Shown piece by piece: positions 54,669-63,660 of a DNA stretch of 64,000 nucleotides (its first letter is position 1; each line of letters starts with the position of its first letter). Origin of the DNA: JAEUIZ01 sp046155605 (GTDB taxonomy: Bacteria; Planctomycetota; Phycisphaerae; Phycisphaerales; UBA1924); the NCBI GenBank assembly GCA_046155605.1, contig JBJXFQ010000068.1, positions 6,331 through 70,330 on the forward strand, given 5' to 3'. The translations under genes were made by a program, and so were the position numbers. The notes below the pieces were generated by a model. The model saw only the letters and a list, made by a program, of their open reading frames with translations, did no database searches and was not told the origin of the DNA.

Positions 54669-55283
54669 ATGGTCAAACTCACGAAGATTTACACGAAGAC
54701 CGGCGACGACGGGACGACGGGCCTGGGGACTGGCGCGCGCGTGGCGAAATCCTCGCGTCGAGTCGAGGCCTATGGGGCCGTCGATGAGGCGAACGCGGCC
54801 CTGGGCTTGGCGGTGGTGGCGTGTGGCGAGGCCGGGGGCGGGACGAACGCGGGCGTGACCAACGCCGAGGCGATCGCTCCGGTGCTGACGGCGGCGCAGC
54901 AGGACCTTTTCGACGTGGGCGCGGATTTGTGCGTGCCCGTGGTGGCGGGCGAGACCGGGAAGTTGCGGATTCTGCCGGCACAGACGGCGCGGCTGGAGGG
55001 GACGATCGACCGATTCAACGCGGGGTTGTCGCCGCTCACCAGTTTCGTGCTGCCCGGCGGGTCAGCGCTGGCGGGAGCGCTGCATCTGGCGCGGACGATC
55101 GTGCGGCGCGCGGAGCGCGAGGTGGTGCGGCTGATCGAGGCCGAGCCCGCGGGCGTCTCGCCTGAGGTCGTGAAATATCTGAATCGGCTGAGCGACCTCT
55201 TGTTCGTCCTATCGCGGGTGGCCAACGACAACGGCCGCGGCGATGTGCTGTGGGTTCCCGGTGCCAATCGGGGCGGCGCATGA
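54669..55283 (+). CDS. PduO-type corrinoid adenosyltransferase
   Basis: 204 residues. Family motifs: KIYTKTGDDGTTGLGTGARV (ATP loop), VEAYGAVDEANAALGLA, LSPLTSFVLPGGSALAGALH and HLARTIVRRAEREVV, and near the end YLNRLSDLLFVLSRVANDN. It transfers the adenosyl group of ATP to cob(I)alamin, making coenzyme B12. Its TGA overlaps the following ATG. Confidence 0.94.
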   Translation: MVKLTKIYTKTGDDGTTGLGTGARVAKSSRRVEAYGAVDEANAALGLAVVACGEAGGGTNAGVTNAEAIAPVLTAAQQDLFDVGADLCVPVVAGETGKLRILPAQTARLEGTIDRFNAGLSPLTSFVLPGGSALAGALHLARTIVRRAEREVVRLIEAEPAGVSPEVVKYLNRLSDLLFVLSRVANDNGRGDVLWVPGANRGGA

Positions 55284-57007
55284 ACAGAGGGCAGACGACC
55301 AGTTCGTTCACGACGGAGTTTGGCAGCGAACTCGAAGCGGATCGGCAGGCGTGGCTGCGCCGGCGGTTCATGTGGTATGCCGGGTTGCAAGTCGTGTTCG
55401 GAGCCTTGGGTTCCATCATCCTGCTGACCGGCGGCCGAGTGGGTTACAGTCCGACGGCGAAGTCGGTGATGGGGCTTTTGAACTTGGCGGCGATGGTGGC
55501 GTTCGGGTGGGCGTTCGTGCATGTGTGGCGAGATCGGGAGCCGCGAGTCCCGCCGCTGAAACTGGTGTATTGGCTGGTGCTGGTCACGGGTATGGTGACG
55601 GTGCTGTCGACTCCGGCGATCACGCAGACGGGGCGTGATGGCACGATGCGGGCGCCCGGGATCGGGATCAACGTATCAGAGGATGGCGCGAAGCGCGAAG
55701 CGGCTGACGGGTCCACGACGGTGCCGCGAATCGAAGACCCCGCCGCAGCGAGCAGGCCCGAGTCGGGCGCATCGACGGCGCGTCCGACACCGGCGGGCTC
55801 TCAGCCGCTGTTGGCCGCCGAGGCAGAAGCCGAACGGAGGGCTCGGGCGAGCCGGCAAGCGGGCGCGATTTTCAGCGGGGCGCTTGGGGTGTGGGCCATC
55901 TTTGTGGCTCACTTTTTCGCGTGCGTCATTCTGCCCTGGACGCCACAGGAGTCGCTGCGTCCGATCATTCCGCTGCTGGCGGTGAACACGGTGATGACGG
56001 GCGGCATGGCGATCAACGCGCTCTTGGGCGGCGCGGGTCCCTTCGAGGTCGCCATCCCGTCACTGGTCGTCATTCTGGTCTCTTTGCTCGTGCCGCTGCC
56101 CGGGCTTGGCGTGTGCGCGTGGCGGCATGGCCGATTCCGCCAACGGAAGACCGTTGACATCCTGCGCGGGCGCTGGCGCGACGTGAATCGCGAGTTGGTC
56201 GACGCGCGCAAGATCCACGAGTCGATGTTTCCCAAGGCCGAGTGGGTCGGGCCGCTGCGGTTCAACTATCGGTACGAGCCGATGCGGCAGATCGGCGGCG
56301 ACTACCTCTTTGCCGATCGCGCGACGACCGCCGGCGGGAACGAGTCGTTCAACATGGTGCTCATGGATGTGACGGGGCACGGCATTCCGGCGGCGCTGAC
56401 CGTGAATCGCCTTTACGGCGAGTTGAAGCGGATTTTTGCCGAGAATCCTGGGGCTTCGCCGGGCGTGGTGTTGCGGCTTCTGAACAGTTATGTGCATCTG
56501 ACACTCTCGTCGCACGCGGTCTTCGTCACCGCGCTCTGCCTGCGGGTCGATTGCCGATCGGACACGCTCGAATACGCGAGTGGGGGTCACCCGCCGGCGT
56601 TTCTACGATGCTCGGACGGCACCATCGATCGGCTCGATTCGACGACGTTTGTGCTGGGCGTGGTGCTTGGCGAGGAGTTTGACCCCGAGCAGCGCACGCT
56701 GAAGTTCGGCGCGGGCGATTGTCTGATCGCGTATACCGACGGCGCGATCGAAGCCCGCGGCAAGAGCGGCCGGTACCTCGGCGTGGCGGGGATGCAGCGG
56801 ATCGTGGCCGGCAGCCCGATCGACGGCGACTGGCCGACGACAATCCTCCGCGCTGTCGAGCAGCACCGGCACGGGCCGTCGTGCGACGACACGCTGGTGA
56901 TCGAGTTGTATCGCGCGGGGCGCGACAGGCCGAGCGGGGACACGACCGAGGCCCGCCGGGTCGCGCCAATCGCGTCTGACTCGCAGACTTTCACGGTGGA
57001 GCGCTGA
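55280..57007 (+). CDS. Membrane-bound SpoIIE/RsbU-type PP2C phosphatase
   Basis: 575 residues. About six N-terminal helices in two groups (FMWYAGLQVVFGALGSIILL, then a variable Ala/Thr-rich loop, then GVWAIFVAHFFACVILPW and SLVVILVSLLVPLPGLGVCA). The C-terminal third is a PP2C domain: RQIGGDYLFADRATTAG, MVLMDVTGHGIPAALTVNRL, YASGGHPPAFLRCSDG and LIAYTDGAIEARGKSG with CDDTLVIELY. It likely reports an envelope signal through partner switching. Second such phosphatase in the window (see 36469). Confidence 0.9.
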   Translation: MNRGQTTSSFTTEFGSELEADRQAWLRRRFMWYAGLQVVFGALGSIILLTGGRVGYSPTAKSVMGLLNLAAMVAFGWAFVHVWRDREPRVPPLKLVYWLVLVTGMVTVLSTPAITQTGRDGTMRAPGIGINVSEDGAKREAADGSTTVPRIEDPAAASRPESGASTARPTPAGSQPLLAAEAEAERRARASRQAGAIFSGALGVWAIFVAHFFACVILPWTPQESLRPIIPLLAVNTVMTGGMAINALLGGAGPFEVAIPSLVVILVSLLVPLPGLGVCAWRHGRFRQRKTVDILRGRWRDVNRELVDARKIHESMFPKAEWVGPLRFNYRYEPMRQIGGDYLFADRATTAGGNESFNMVLMDVTGHGIPAALTVNRLYGELKRIFAENPGASPGVVLRLLNSYVHLTLSSHAVFVTALCLRVDCRSDTLEYASGGHPPAFLRCSDGTIDRLDSTTFVLGVVLGEEFDPEQRTLKFGAGDCLIAYTDGAIEARGKSGRYLGVAGMQRIVAGSPIDGDWPTTILRAVEQHRHGPSCDDTLVIELYRAGRDRPSGDTTEARRVAPIASDSQTFTVER

Positions 57008-57528
57008 TGCCAGGGCTTGCATCCATCATCGCGGCGGGTGCTCGCCGAGTTCGCGGCCACGCGGATCGGCTGCTCGTGGGCATTCCCCCGGCGCGAGCGG
57101 CACGCCGGGCTGTGGTGGGCGGAGTCGAAGTGGCGGCGAATCACCCGTCGTTCATCTTCGGCCACTTGGCGTTGTACCCCGCACGCGTGATGCGGCTTGC
57201 CGGGCTTGATCCGGCGGCGGTTGCCGTGCCGCCTGATTGGGAAGCACTGTTCAAAGCCGGGGCCGCGTGCGTTGATGATCCGCATGGCAGCGTCTATCCG
57301 CCGCTCGATCGGCTGACGGACGCGTATCGGCGGGGCTATGACGCGACGATCGCGGCGATCGAGGGGTTGCCCGATGCGGCGCTGATGGCGGCGAACCCAG
57401 ACGAGTCGTATCGCACGAACTTCCCGCTCGTTGGCAACGCGCTGCTCGTGCTGCTCTGCAGCCATCCGGCGATGCACCTGGGGCAACTCAGCACCTGGCG
57501 GCGGTGCGAGGGGCTGCCGCCGGCGTGA
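57007..57528 (+). CDS. DinB-like four-helix-bundle protein
   Basis: 173 residues. The DinB/YfiT pattern of metal His residues is visible: HPSFIFGHLALYPARVMRL, then PDAALMAANPDES and a late LLCSHPAMHLGQLSTWRR. Members bind metal and often act as thiol transferases or damage-inducible proteins; exact role unknown. Its ATG shares a base with the preceding stop (TGATG), so it is co-translated with the phosphatase. Confidence 0.82.
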   Translation: MPGLASIIAAGARRVRGHADRLLVGIPPARAARRAVVGGVEVAANHPSFIFGHLALYPARVMRLAGLDPAAVAVPPDWEALFKAGAACVDDPHGSVYPPLDRLTDAYRRGYDATIAAIEGLPDAALMAANPDESYRTNFPLVGNALLVLLCSHPAMHLGQLSTWRRCEGLPPA

Positions 57529-57678
57529 GGTCGTGGCATCAAGCGAGATGCCACCCACGTCGCTGGATTGAGGCACAAAAGCAGGCGAATTCCTCAGGGC
57601 GTCGGCGTGTCGCCGTGGTCTACCATCGCCCACCCGCGGCTGGACACTGCGGCGGTCATGGACGACCAGGAGAGAAGC

Positions 57679-59076
57679 ATGCCGAATCGTGTGTGTGTCA
57701 GTGGCGCTGTTAGCGCTTGGGCGGTGGCCGCTTCTGTTGGGTTTGCGCAAACGGTCTGCAACCGAATCGGGCCGGATGTCATCGTGGCGGAACTGCTCAC
57801 GCCCTCGAACTATCCGGCATCGGGCGGGGTCGATGCGTTCTCGTTCGGCACCTACGCCTGTAACGTCGGCAACTTGCCGGCGCGGTGGATCAACAACACC
57901 AGCGAGCACCCTGTCATCGCGCAGAATCTCTACCGACTCAGCACGGTCGAGGGCTCGACTCGCTTCGAGCAGGTCGGCATGAGTTGGCTCAAGCATGGCT
58001 TCTTCGCGCTGAATGACGTGCTATGCTGCCCGACGTGCCAGACGACCGATGGCACGCACCTGGGCGTCGGATGCGCCGATGCGTACACCTCACCGCGGAA
58101 CGGGATGCAGAACAACCTTGGTCCGCGTTGGCAAGTGAACGCGAACACGGGGGTGTTTCCGTATCCGCCGGCCAACCCGCCATACACGCAGGGCGCGCCC
58201 GATCGCCGATTGCAGGTCGCGCTGGCAGATTTGGTCGTGGGCGGGCAGTATTTCGCCGAGGCGCAGTATGTGACGGCTGACGACGCGGCCGCGGGCAACC
58301 AGAACAACAACGCGTCATACGCCCCGGCGACGGTGAGCGCCGTGGGCCTCGAATACTCGGTGCAACTGGCGGGGTTCACGAACCGCGAGACTCCCGCGAT
58401 CTCGGCCTGGATGGCGGCGGACCCGGCCGTCACCGAGACGCGTGTGCAAGTCCCGGGCGAGGGGCTCTTCATCATCAGTTCGCGCGCGACCGCTCGGCCG
58501 GGCGGCATCTGGCACTATGAGTACGCGGTCTACAACATGAACTCGGACCTCGGCGGCGGCTCGATCCGCGTCCCCGTGCCGAGCACCGCGACGGTCTCGA
58601 ACGTCGGGTTCCGCGACGTCGTTTATCGCAACGGCGACGGGATCGCCAACGTCAACATCGACGGCGCGGACTGGGTGTTCCAGCGCGTCGGGAACAACGC
58701 CTCATGGACCACCCTCGCGTTCGCGAGTAACCCCAACGGCAACGGCCTGCGATGGGGCACGATGTACAACTTCCGGTTTGATGCCAACGTGCCTCCGGCG
58801 ACGGGCGGATCGCTGACGCTGGGTCTCTGGAAGTCGCCGCAGGTCGCTCTCACGGTCGCGGCCCAGGTGCCGCAAGCCGCAACCTGCTACGCGAACTGCG
58901 ACGGCGGGGCGGTGGCTCCGGTGCTGTCGGCGGCGGACTACATCTGCTTCATGAATCGCTATGCCGCGGGGGATACCTACGCGAACTGCGACGGGAGCAC
59001 ATTGCTGCCGCTGCTGAACGTGCTGGACTATGTGTGCTTCAACTCGAAGTTCGCGGGCGGATGCGCGACGCCCTGA
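57679..59076 (+). CDS. Large secreted protein with GC-type dockerin
   Basis: 465 residues from ATG 57679, preceded by AGGAG. Signal peptide (SGAVSAWAVAASVGFAQ). The body begins CNRIGPDVIVAELLTPSNYP and contains a double CC region (DVLCCPTCQTTDGTHLGVGC) and long beta-strand stretches (HYEYAVYNMNSDLGGGSIRV). The end has two dockerin repeats, with LSAADYICFMNRYAAG and LNVLDYVCFNSKFAGGC as divergent versions. No enzyme family recognised in the body. Confidence 0.83.
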   Translation: MPNRVCVSGAVSAWAVAASVGFAQTVCNRIGPDVIVAELLTPSNYPASGGVDAFSFGTYACNVGNLPARWINNTSEHPVIAQNLYRLSTVEGSTRFEQVGMSWLKHGFFALNDVLCCPTCQTTDGTHLGVGCADAYTSPRNGMQNNLGPRWQVNANTGVFPYPPANPPYTQGAPDRRLQVALADLVVGGQYFAEAQYVTADDAAAGNQNNNASYAPATVSAVGLEYSVQLAGFTNRETPAISAWMAADPAVTETRVQVPGEGLFIISSRATARPGGIWHYEYAVYNMNSDLGGGSIRVPVPSTATVSNVGFRDVVYRNGDGIANVNIDGADWVFQRVGNNASWTTLAFASNPNGNGLRWGTMYNFRFDANVPPATGGSLTLGLWKSPQVALTVAAQVPQAATCYANCDGGAVAPVLSAADYICFMNRYAAGDTYANCDGSTLLPLLNVLDYVCFNSKFAGGCATP

Positions 59077-59118
59077 GCGACCGACGATCGGGGTCGATCG
59101 CGAGCCCAGCATGTCCGT

Positions 59119-59844
59119 TCATCGCTTGCGAAGCGTGGCCGCATTGAACGGCCGGCCCTCGCGGCGGTACTTGCGCTCGAAGTTCGTGCCCACGAGTTCC
59201 CCCTCGCGCGCCGAGCCAGGCGGGTCGAACGGCAAGAGCACGAACGGTCGCGCGTCGGCACTCCGGGCCGCGGGTGCCCGCTCGTCGTCGGCCGGCAGCG
59301 CCCAGCGAGCGAAATGCTCCTGCATCCAGGCCCAGTAGTCATCGTGATCGGTGACGATGCGCAACTCGCCGCCGGGGACCAGCGTTCGGGCAACGTCGCC
59401 GAGAAACCGATCCTGGATGACTCGCCGACGGTGATGCCTCGCCTTTGGCCATGGGTCAGAAAAATAGAGATGGATGACTTGACTGACCGCGTCCGGGCAC
59501 CGCCAGCGCAGGAACTCTGTGGCGTCGGCATGGAGCATGCGGACGTTCGTCAGGCCGGCGCGCCGCAGCCGATCGGCGGCATACGCATAGAACTCGCCCT
59601 CCCACTCCGTCCCCAGAAAGTTCGTGCCCGGCTGCTGCGCCGCCTGCGCCAGCAAAAACGTGCCCTTGCCCGATCCGATTTCGAGTTCGAACGGCGCGGC
59701 GGGATTGGGGAACCACTGCCGCGGATCGAGTCGGCCAGCAAGGGGATTCTCGCCGATGGAATCGGGGAGTGGCGGCAGTTCGCCGGGACTGACGCCCACG
59801 CAGCCGGGATCGAGGGGATGTCCGCGGCCCAGGCCCGACGACAT
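59119..59844 (-). CDS. trmB: tRNA (guanine-N7-)-methyltransferase TrmB
   Basis: 241 residues from ATG 59844. SAM site: PFELEIGSGKGTFLLAQAAQ; NFLGTEWEGEFYAYAADRLR; the family-specific VIHLYFSDPWPKARHHRRRV; and GGELRIVTDHDDYWAW. It methylates G46 of tRNA variable loops. The C-terminal T-N-F-E-R-K-Y (GTNFERKYRREGRP) is typical. The stretch just upstream (59855-59890) is a short tandem repeat. Confidence 0.93.
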   Translation of the reverse strand: MSSGLGRGHPLDPGCVGVSPGELPPLPDSIGENPLAGRLDPRQWFPNPAAPFELEIGSGKGTFLLAQAAQQPGTNFLGTEWEGEFYAYAADRLRRAGLTNVRMLHADATEFLRWRCPDAVSQVIHLYFSDPWPKARHHRRRVIQDRFLGDVARTLVPGGELRIVTDHDDYWAWMQEHFARWALPADDERAPAARSADARPFVLLPFDPPGSAREGELVGTNFERKYRREGRPFNAATLRKR

Positions 59845-59854
59845 AGGGGCCGAG

Positions 59855-59890
59855 TATAGGAGGGGGGTATAGGAGGGGGGTATAGGAGGG
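59855..59890. repeat. 13-nt tandem repeat before trmB
   Basis: TATAGGAGGGGGG occurs at 59855-59867 and again at 59868-59880, followed by a 10-base partial unit (TATAGGAGGG). It lies immediately upstream of the trmB start (on the other strand, CCCTCCTATA). Such repeats vary in copy number and may tune promoter spacing. Confidence 0.8.
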
Positions 59891-60076
59891 TGTTCTCCCC
59901 GATCAGGCTCCAAGCGTGCTCACGCCGGACACGCGGAGGCCGATTCATGGACCCTCTGGGGGGTGGCGGGCGTATAACCAATGTTGGATAATATGGTGAG
60001 TCTGGCGACGGGGGTTGGCTCGGCCGATAGATGACCGGGCATGTTCGGCGTTCGGGGACGCCAGGAGGGCCAAGGC

Positions 60077-62176
60077 ATGGCCGACGATCTGATCTCTCTG
60101 ATCGATTCGCGTCTGGATCGGCAGCGATTCCAGGAGCAGCACTGGGAGGGCTCGTTCTCCGACTATCTCGCGATGGTCGAGAAGAACCCGGCCTTGGCGC
60201 GCAACGCCTACCAGCGGCTGTATGACGCCGTGGTCTCGCGCGGCTTCGAAAAATACAAGATCTTCAAGAAGGAGTGCATCCGCTATCACTTTTTCTCGGA
60301 TCCGTTCGATCAGGGCGCGGACGGCATCTTCGGGCTTGATTTCGCGCTCATGTCGCTGGTGGACTTCTTCCGCTCCGCGGCCGAAGGCTACGGCACGGAC
60401 AAGCGCATCCTGCTCTTGCACGGGCCGGTGGGCAGCAGCAAGAGCACGATCGCGCGGCTGCTGAAAAAGGGCCTCGAGCACTATTCCCGCACCGACGACG
60501 GCGCGCTCTACACGTTCTCGTGGCTGCTGGACGAGGACTGCCAGGTGTCGGCGGTCGAGGGTGGGGGGGGGCGGGAGGCCAAGCGGACGCACGCATTCGC
60601 CTGTCCGATGCACGAAGACCCGCTGGTGCTGGTCCCGCCCGAGGCGCGGGGTGATCTGGTGGCACGGCTCAACGAGCAGTACAAGCCCAAGCATCACAAC
60701 GGCAAGATCCGCATCGCCAACGAGCCCGACCCCTTCTGCCGCAAGGTGATGGACGACCTCATGCGGTTCTACCAGGGCGACTGGCGGCGGGTGATGGAGC
60801 ACGTCCGCGTACGCCGGATCGTGCTGAGCGAGAAGGACCGCGTGGGCATCGGTACCTTCCAGCCCAAGGACGAGAAGAATCAGGACTCGACCGAACTCAC
60901 CGGTGACATCAACTACCGCAAGATCGCGCAGTACGGCTCGGATTCCGACCCGCGAGCGTTCAACTTCGACGGTGAACTCAACATCGCCAACCGCGGCATC
61001 TGCGAGTTCATCGAGGTGCTCAAACTCGATGTCGCGTTCCTCTATGACCTGCTCGGCGCGTCGCAGGAGCACACGATCAAGCCCAAGAAGTTCGCACAAA
61101 CCTCGATCGACGAAGTCATCCTCGGGCACACCAACGAGCCGGAGTACAAGCGGCTGCAATCGAACGAGATGATGGAGGCGTTCCGCGACCGCACGATCAA
61201 GATCGACGTGCCGTACAACATCCGCCTCTCGGACGAGATCAAGATCTACATGAAGGACTTCGGCCCGGGGCGCATCAAGAACATCCACGTCGCGCCGCAC
61301 ACGCTGGAGGTCGCGGCGATGTGGGCCGTGCTCACCCGGCTCGACGAGCCCAAGAAGGCCGGGCTGTCGCTCCTCCAGAAGATGAAGTTGTACGACGGAA
61401 AGGCGATCCCCGGGTTCACCGAGGACTCGATCAAGGAACTCAAGGAAGAGGCGCCGCGCGAGGGCATGAACGGCATCTCGCCGCGCTACATCCAGGATAA
61501 GGTCAGCAACGCGCTGGTCGGGCGGCAGGCCGTCGAGGAGAAGGCGATCAACCCGTTCATGGTGCTCAACGAACTCGAAAGCGGGCTCTCGCACCACTCG
61601 CTGATCTCGGACGAGGACACGAAGAAGCGGTACCGCGAACTCCTCGCTATCGTCAAGGAGGAGTACGAGGACATCATCAAGGGCGAGGTGCAGCGGGCGA
61701 TCAGCGCCGACGAGGACGCGATCCGCCGCTTGTGCGCCAACTACATCGAGAGCGTGCGGGCCTATACGCAGAAGGAGCGGGTGAAGAACCGCTACACGGG
61801 CCGCGACGAGGAGCCCGACGAGCGGCTGATGCGGAGCATCGAGGAGAAGATCGACATCCCCGAGAGCCGCAAGGACGACTTCCGGCAGGAGATCATGAAC
61901 TACATCGGGGCGCTCTCGCTCGACGGGAAAAAGTTCGAGTACAACACCAACGCGCGGCTTTACAAGGCGCTGGAGCTGAAGCTCTTCGAGGACTCACGCG
62001 ACACGATCAAACTCAAGAACCTCGTGTCGAGCGTCGTGGACGACGACACGCAGGCCAAGATCGACGTCGTCAAGCAGCGGCTCATCAAGCAGTTCGGCTA
62101 CAACGAGACCTCGGCGACGGACGTGCTGAACTACGTCGCAAGCATCTTCGCGCGGGGGGATAAGAAGAGCAAGTAG
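60077..62176 (+). CDS. prkA: PrkA-family serine protein kinase
   Basis: 699 residues from ATG 60077, preceded by GGAGG. PrkA has an AAA+ ATPase module and a C-terminal kinase-like region. Seen: ILLLHGPVGSSKSTIARLLK (Walker A), YTFSWLLDEDCQVSA, ANRGICEFIEVLKLDVAFLY, the sensor-like ILGHTNEPEYKRLQSNEMME and the conserved VPYNIRLSDEIKIYMKD. The usual partners yeaH and spoVR/ycgB are not adjacent. It probably takes part in a general stress or starvation response. Confidence 0.93.
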   Translation: MADDLISLIDSRLDRQRFQEQHWEGSFSDYLAMVEKNPALARNAYQRLYDAVVSRGFEKYKIFKKECIRYHFFSDPFDQGADGIFGLDFALMSLVDFFRSAAEGYGTDKRILLLHGPVGSSKSTIARLLKKGLEHYSRTDDGALYTFSWLLDEDCQVSAVEGGGGREAKRTHAFACPMHEDPLVLVPPEARGDLVARLNEQYKPKHHNGKIRIANEPDPFCRKVMDDLMRFYQGDWRRVMEHVRVRRIVLSEKDRVGIGTFQPKDEKNQDSTELTGDINYRKIAQYGSDSDPRAFNFDGELNIANRGICEFIEVLKLDVAFLYDLLGASQEHTIKPKKFAQTSIDEVILGHTNEPEYKRLQSNEMMEAFRDRTIKIDVPYNIRLSDEIKIYMKDFGPGRIKNIHVAPHTLEVAAMWAVLTRLDEPKKAGLSLLQKMKLYDGKAIPGFTEDSIKELKEEAPREGMNGISPRYIQDKVSNALVGRQAVEEKAINPFMVLNELESGLSHHSLISDEDTKKRYRELLAIVKEEYEDIIKGEVQRAISADEDAIRRLCANYIESVRAYTQKERVKNRYTGRDEEPDERLMRSIEEKIDIPESRKDDFRQEIMNYIGALSLDGKKFEYNTNARLYKALELKLFEDSRDTIKLKNLVSSVVDDDTQAKIDVVKQRLIKQFGYNETSATDVLNYVASIFARGDKKSK

Positions 62177-62192
62177 TGCGAGAGGCCGAACC

Positions 62193-62915
62193 GTGAGCGC
62201 TGGTGCGCCGACCCGACCCCGAACGAGGATCACGTCGCTCGCAGTTCTCATCGCCGCGGCGCTCGCGCTGGTGTGGAGTTGGTCGTCCCTCGTGTCTCGC
62301 CCGGGGGATCGGTCATGGCTGGGACCCGAGTATCGCAGAAGCACGGCGCACGGCCGTCCACTTCCCATCGAGTTTGCGCGAGGGCCAGCCGGCTTGGTCG
62401 CCAGACCATGGGCTGTGCACCAGCAACCGTGGCCCGACGGTGTCACCCCGCTCGACGGCGTTTGCGTCTTCCAAGACATGCCGCGCCGGTTCGGTGTGTG
62501 GGCGCTGACGCGTGAGGTCGTGCAGGTGATGGTGTTGGGTGCCGAGCAGCTTTCGCCCGTTGAACTCACGCAGGTTCAGCCCGTCACTCTCCGAGCGATC
62601 GATTCAATGGAAGATGGCCCGCAGCTCTTCGCTCGAAGTTATAATCTACTCTCACGCGGCGTCTGGTCCGAAACTCGGGTGCTGTGGGGTGGTTACATCC
62701 ATAATGCGTTCGCGATGTTGCCCGCTTCGATATTGGTGGCTGGGACCGGACTCTGGCTTATGGGGTTGTGGAAGGGCGAGCGTGCAAGGCGGCGCGTTCA
62801 GGCAGGACTTTGCCCTCAGTGCCGCTACCCGCTCCCCGTCCCGGCGGCGCGGTGCTCCGAGTGTGGACGTGCCTCCGAAGCATCGGACTACGATCGTTCT
62901 GGAGCCAGCTCATGA
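62193..62915 (+). CDS. Membrane protein with C-terminal zinc ribbon
   Basis: 240 residues from a GTG at 62193. One helix near the N-terminus (SLAVLIAAALALVWSWSSLV), one near residue 180 (MLPASILVAGTGLWLMGLW), then a ribbon CPQCRYPLPVPAARCSECG. The same kind of ribbon ends or interrupts the protein at 23283, with the ribbon after the helices here. Function unknown; ATGA overlap with the following gene. Confidence 0.7.
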   Translation: MSAGAPTRPRTRITSLAVLIAAALALVWSWSSLVSRPGDRSWLGPEYRRSTAHGRPLPIEFARGPAGLVARPWAVHQQPWPDGVTPLDGVCVFQDMPRRFGVWALTREVVQVMVLGAEQLSPVELTQVQPVTLRAIDSMEDGPQLFARSYNLLSRGVWSETRVLWGGYIHNAFAMLPASILVAGTGLWLMGLWKGERARRRVQAGLCPQCRYPLPVPAARCSECGRASEASDYDRSGASS

Positions 62916-63214
62916 CCTACCGAGGGATTGTCAAGAACGGCGTCGTGGTGTTCGAAGACGGTGCCGGGCCTCCGAACGGGACGCCGGTCCGCGTCGAGGC
63001 CTCCAAGGGGCCGACCACAAACGGGGCCGCTCGCAAGCTGGCTCAGCGGGGGCCGTCGGGCGGACGACGCGCGCGGCCGACACGTGAACACATCCGGAAA
63101 ACCTTTGATGCGGCCTTCGGCATGTGGCAGGACCGCCCGGATTGGAAGGGCCTGAGCAGCGCCGAGGTTTCGTTGCGCCTGCGTCAGAACCTTTCGAGAC
63201 GCTCCGGTGCCTGA
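62912..63214 (+). CDS. Putative antitoxin (DUF104-like N-terminus)
   Basis: 100 residues from ATG 62912 with GGAG ahead. The N-terminus TYRGIVKNGVVVFEDG closely resembles AF2212/DUF104-type antitoxins. The C-terminal part (REHIRKTFDAAFGMWQD) is basic and could bind the toxin. Overlaps the PIN-domain gene by eight bases. Confidence 0.7.
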   Translation: MTYRGIVKNGVVVFEDGAGPPNGTPVRVEASKGPTTNGAARKLAQRGPSGGRRARPTREHIRKTFDAAFGMWQDRPDWKGLSSAEVSLRLRQNLSRRSGA

Positions 63215-63596
63215 GGCCGTACTTATCGATAGCTCAATCGTCATCGACGACCTTCGTGGTGTCCCGGCGGCGCACGCCTATCTGACACCGCTTCTGGATC
63301 GGCGAGCTGCGTTTCTGCATCCCGTAGGCGTGGCCGAGATCTTGATCGGCGCGCGGAACCGCTCCCACCTGGCTCGACTCAACGCGGTCATCGGGCTCTT
63401 TCGTTTGGTCAATGCCAAGAACGTGGACTTCCTCGCATCGCTCGACCTTCTTCGGACGCATAGCCTGTCGCACGACGTTGGCTGGGCGGATTGCCTGATT
63501 GCCGCCTCTTGCATCCGGCTCGACCTTCCGATCGCCACGCTCAACGTCAAGCACTTCCGTGTCTTCCGCGGATTGCGCGTCGTTCGCCCGTACTGA
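63207..63596 (+). CDS. PIN-domain ribonuclease, putative VapC-type toxin
   Basis: 129 residues from a GTG at 63207. Acidic PIN residues: AVLIDSSIVIDDLRG, VGVAEILIGARNRSHLARLN and VGWADCLIAASCIRLDLPI with a final LNVKHFRVF. VapC toxins cut RNA; the upstream gene is the likely antitoxin. Base usage matches the neighbours. Confidence 0.85.
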   Translation: MPEAVLIDSSIVIDDLRGVPAAHAYLTPLLDRRAAFLHPVGVAEILIGARNRSHLARLNAVIGLFRLVNAKNVDFLASLDLLRTHSLSHDVGWADCLIAASCIRLDLPIATLNVKHFRVFRGLRVVRPY

Positions 63597-63660
63597 ACGC
63601 CGGCGAGCGACGCGACCCGATGTCCACTGCCCGCGTATTCTCTCCCTCCCGGAGCCTCCC

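Noticed and set aside
59855..59913. Upstream extension of TrmB through the tandem repeat
   Set aside because: The added residues are low-complexity translation of the repeat; homology starts after ATG 59844.
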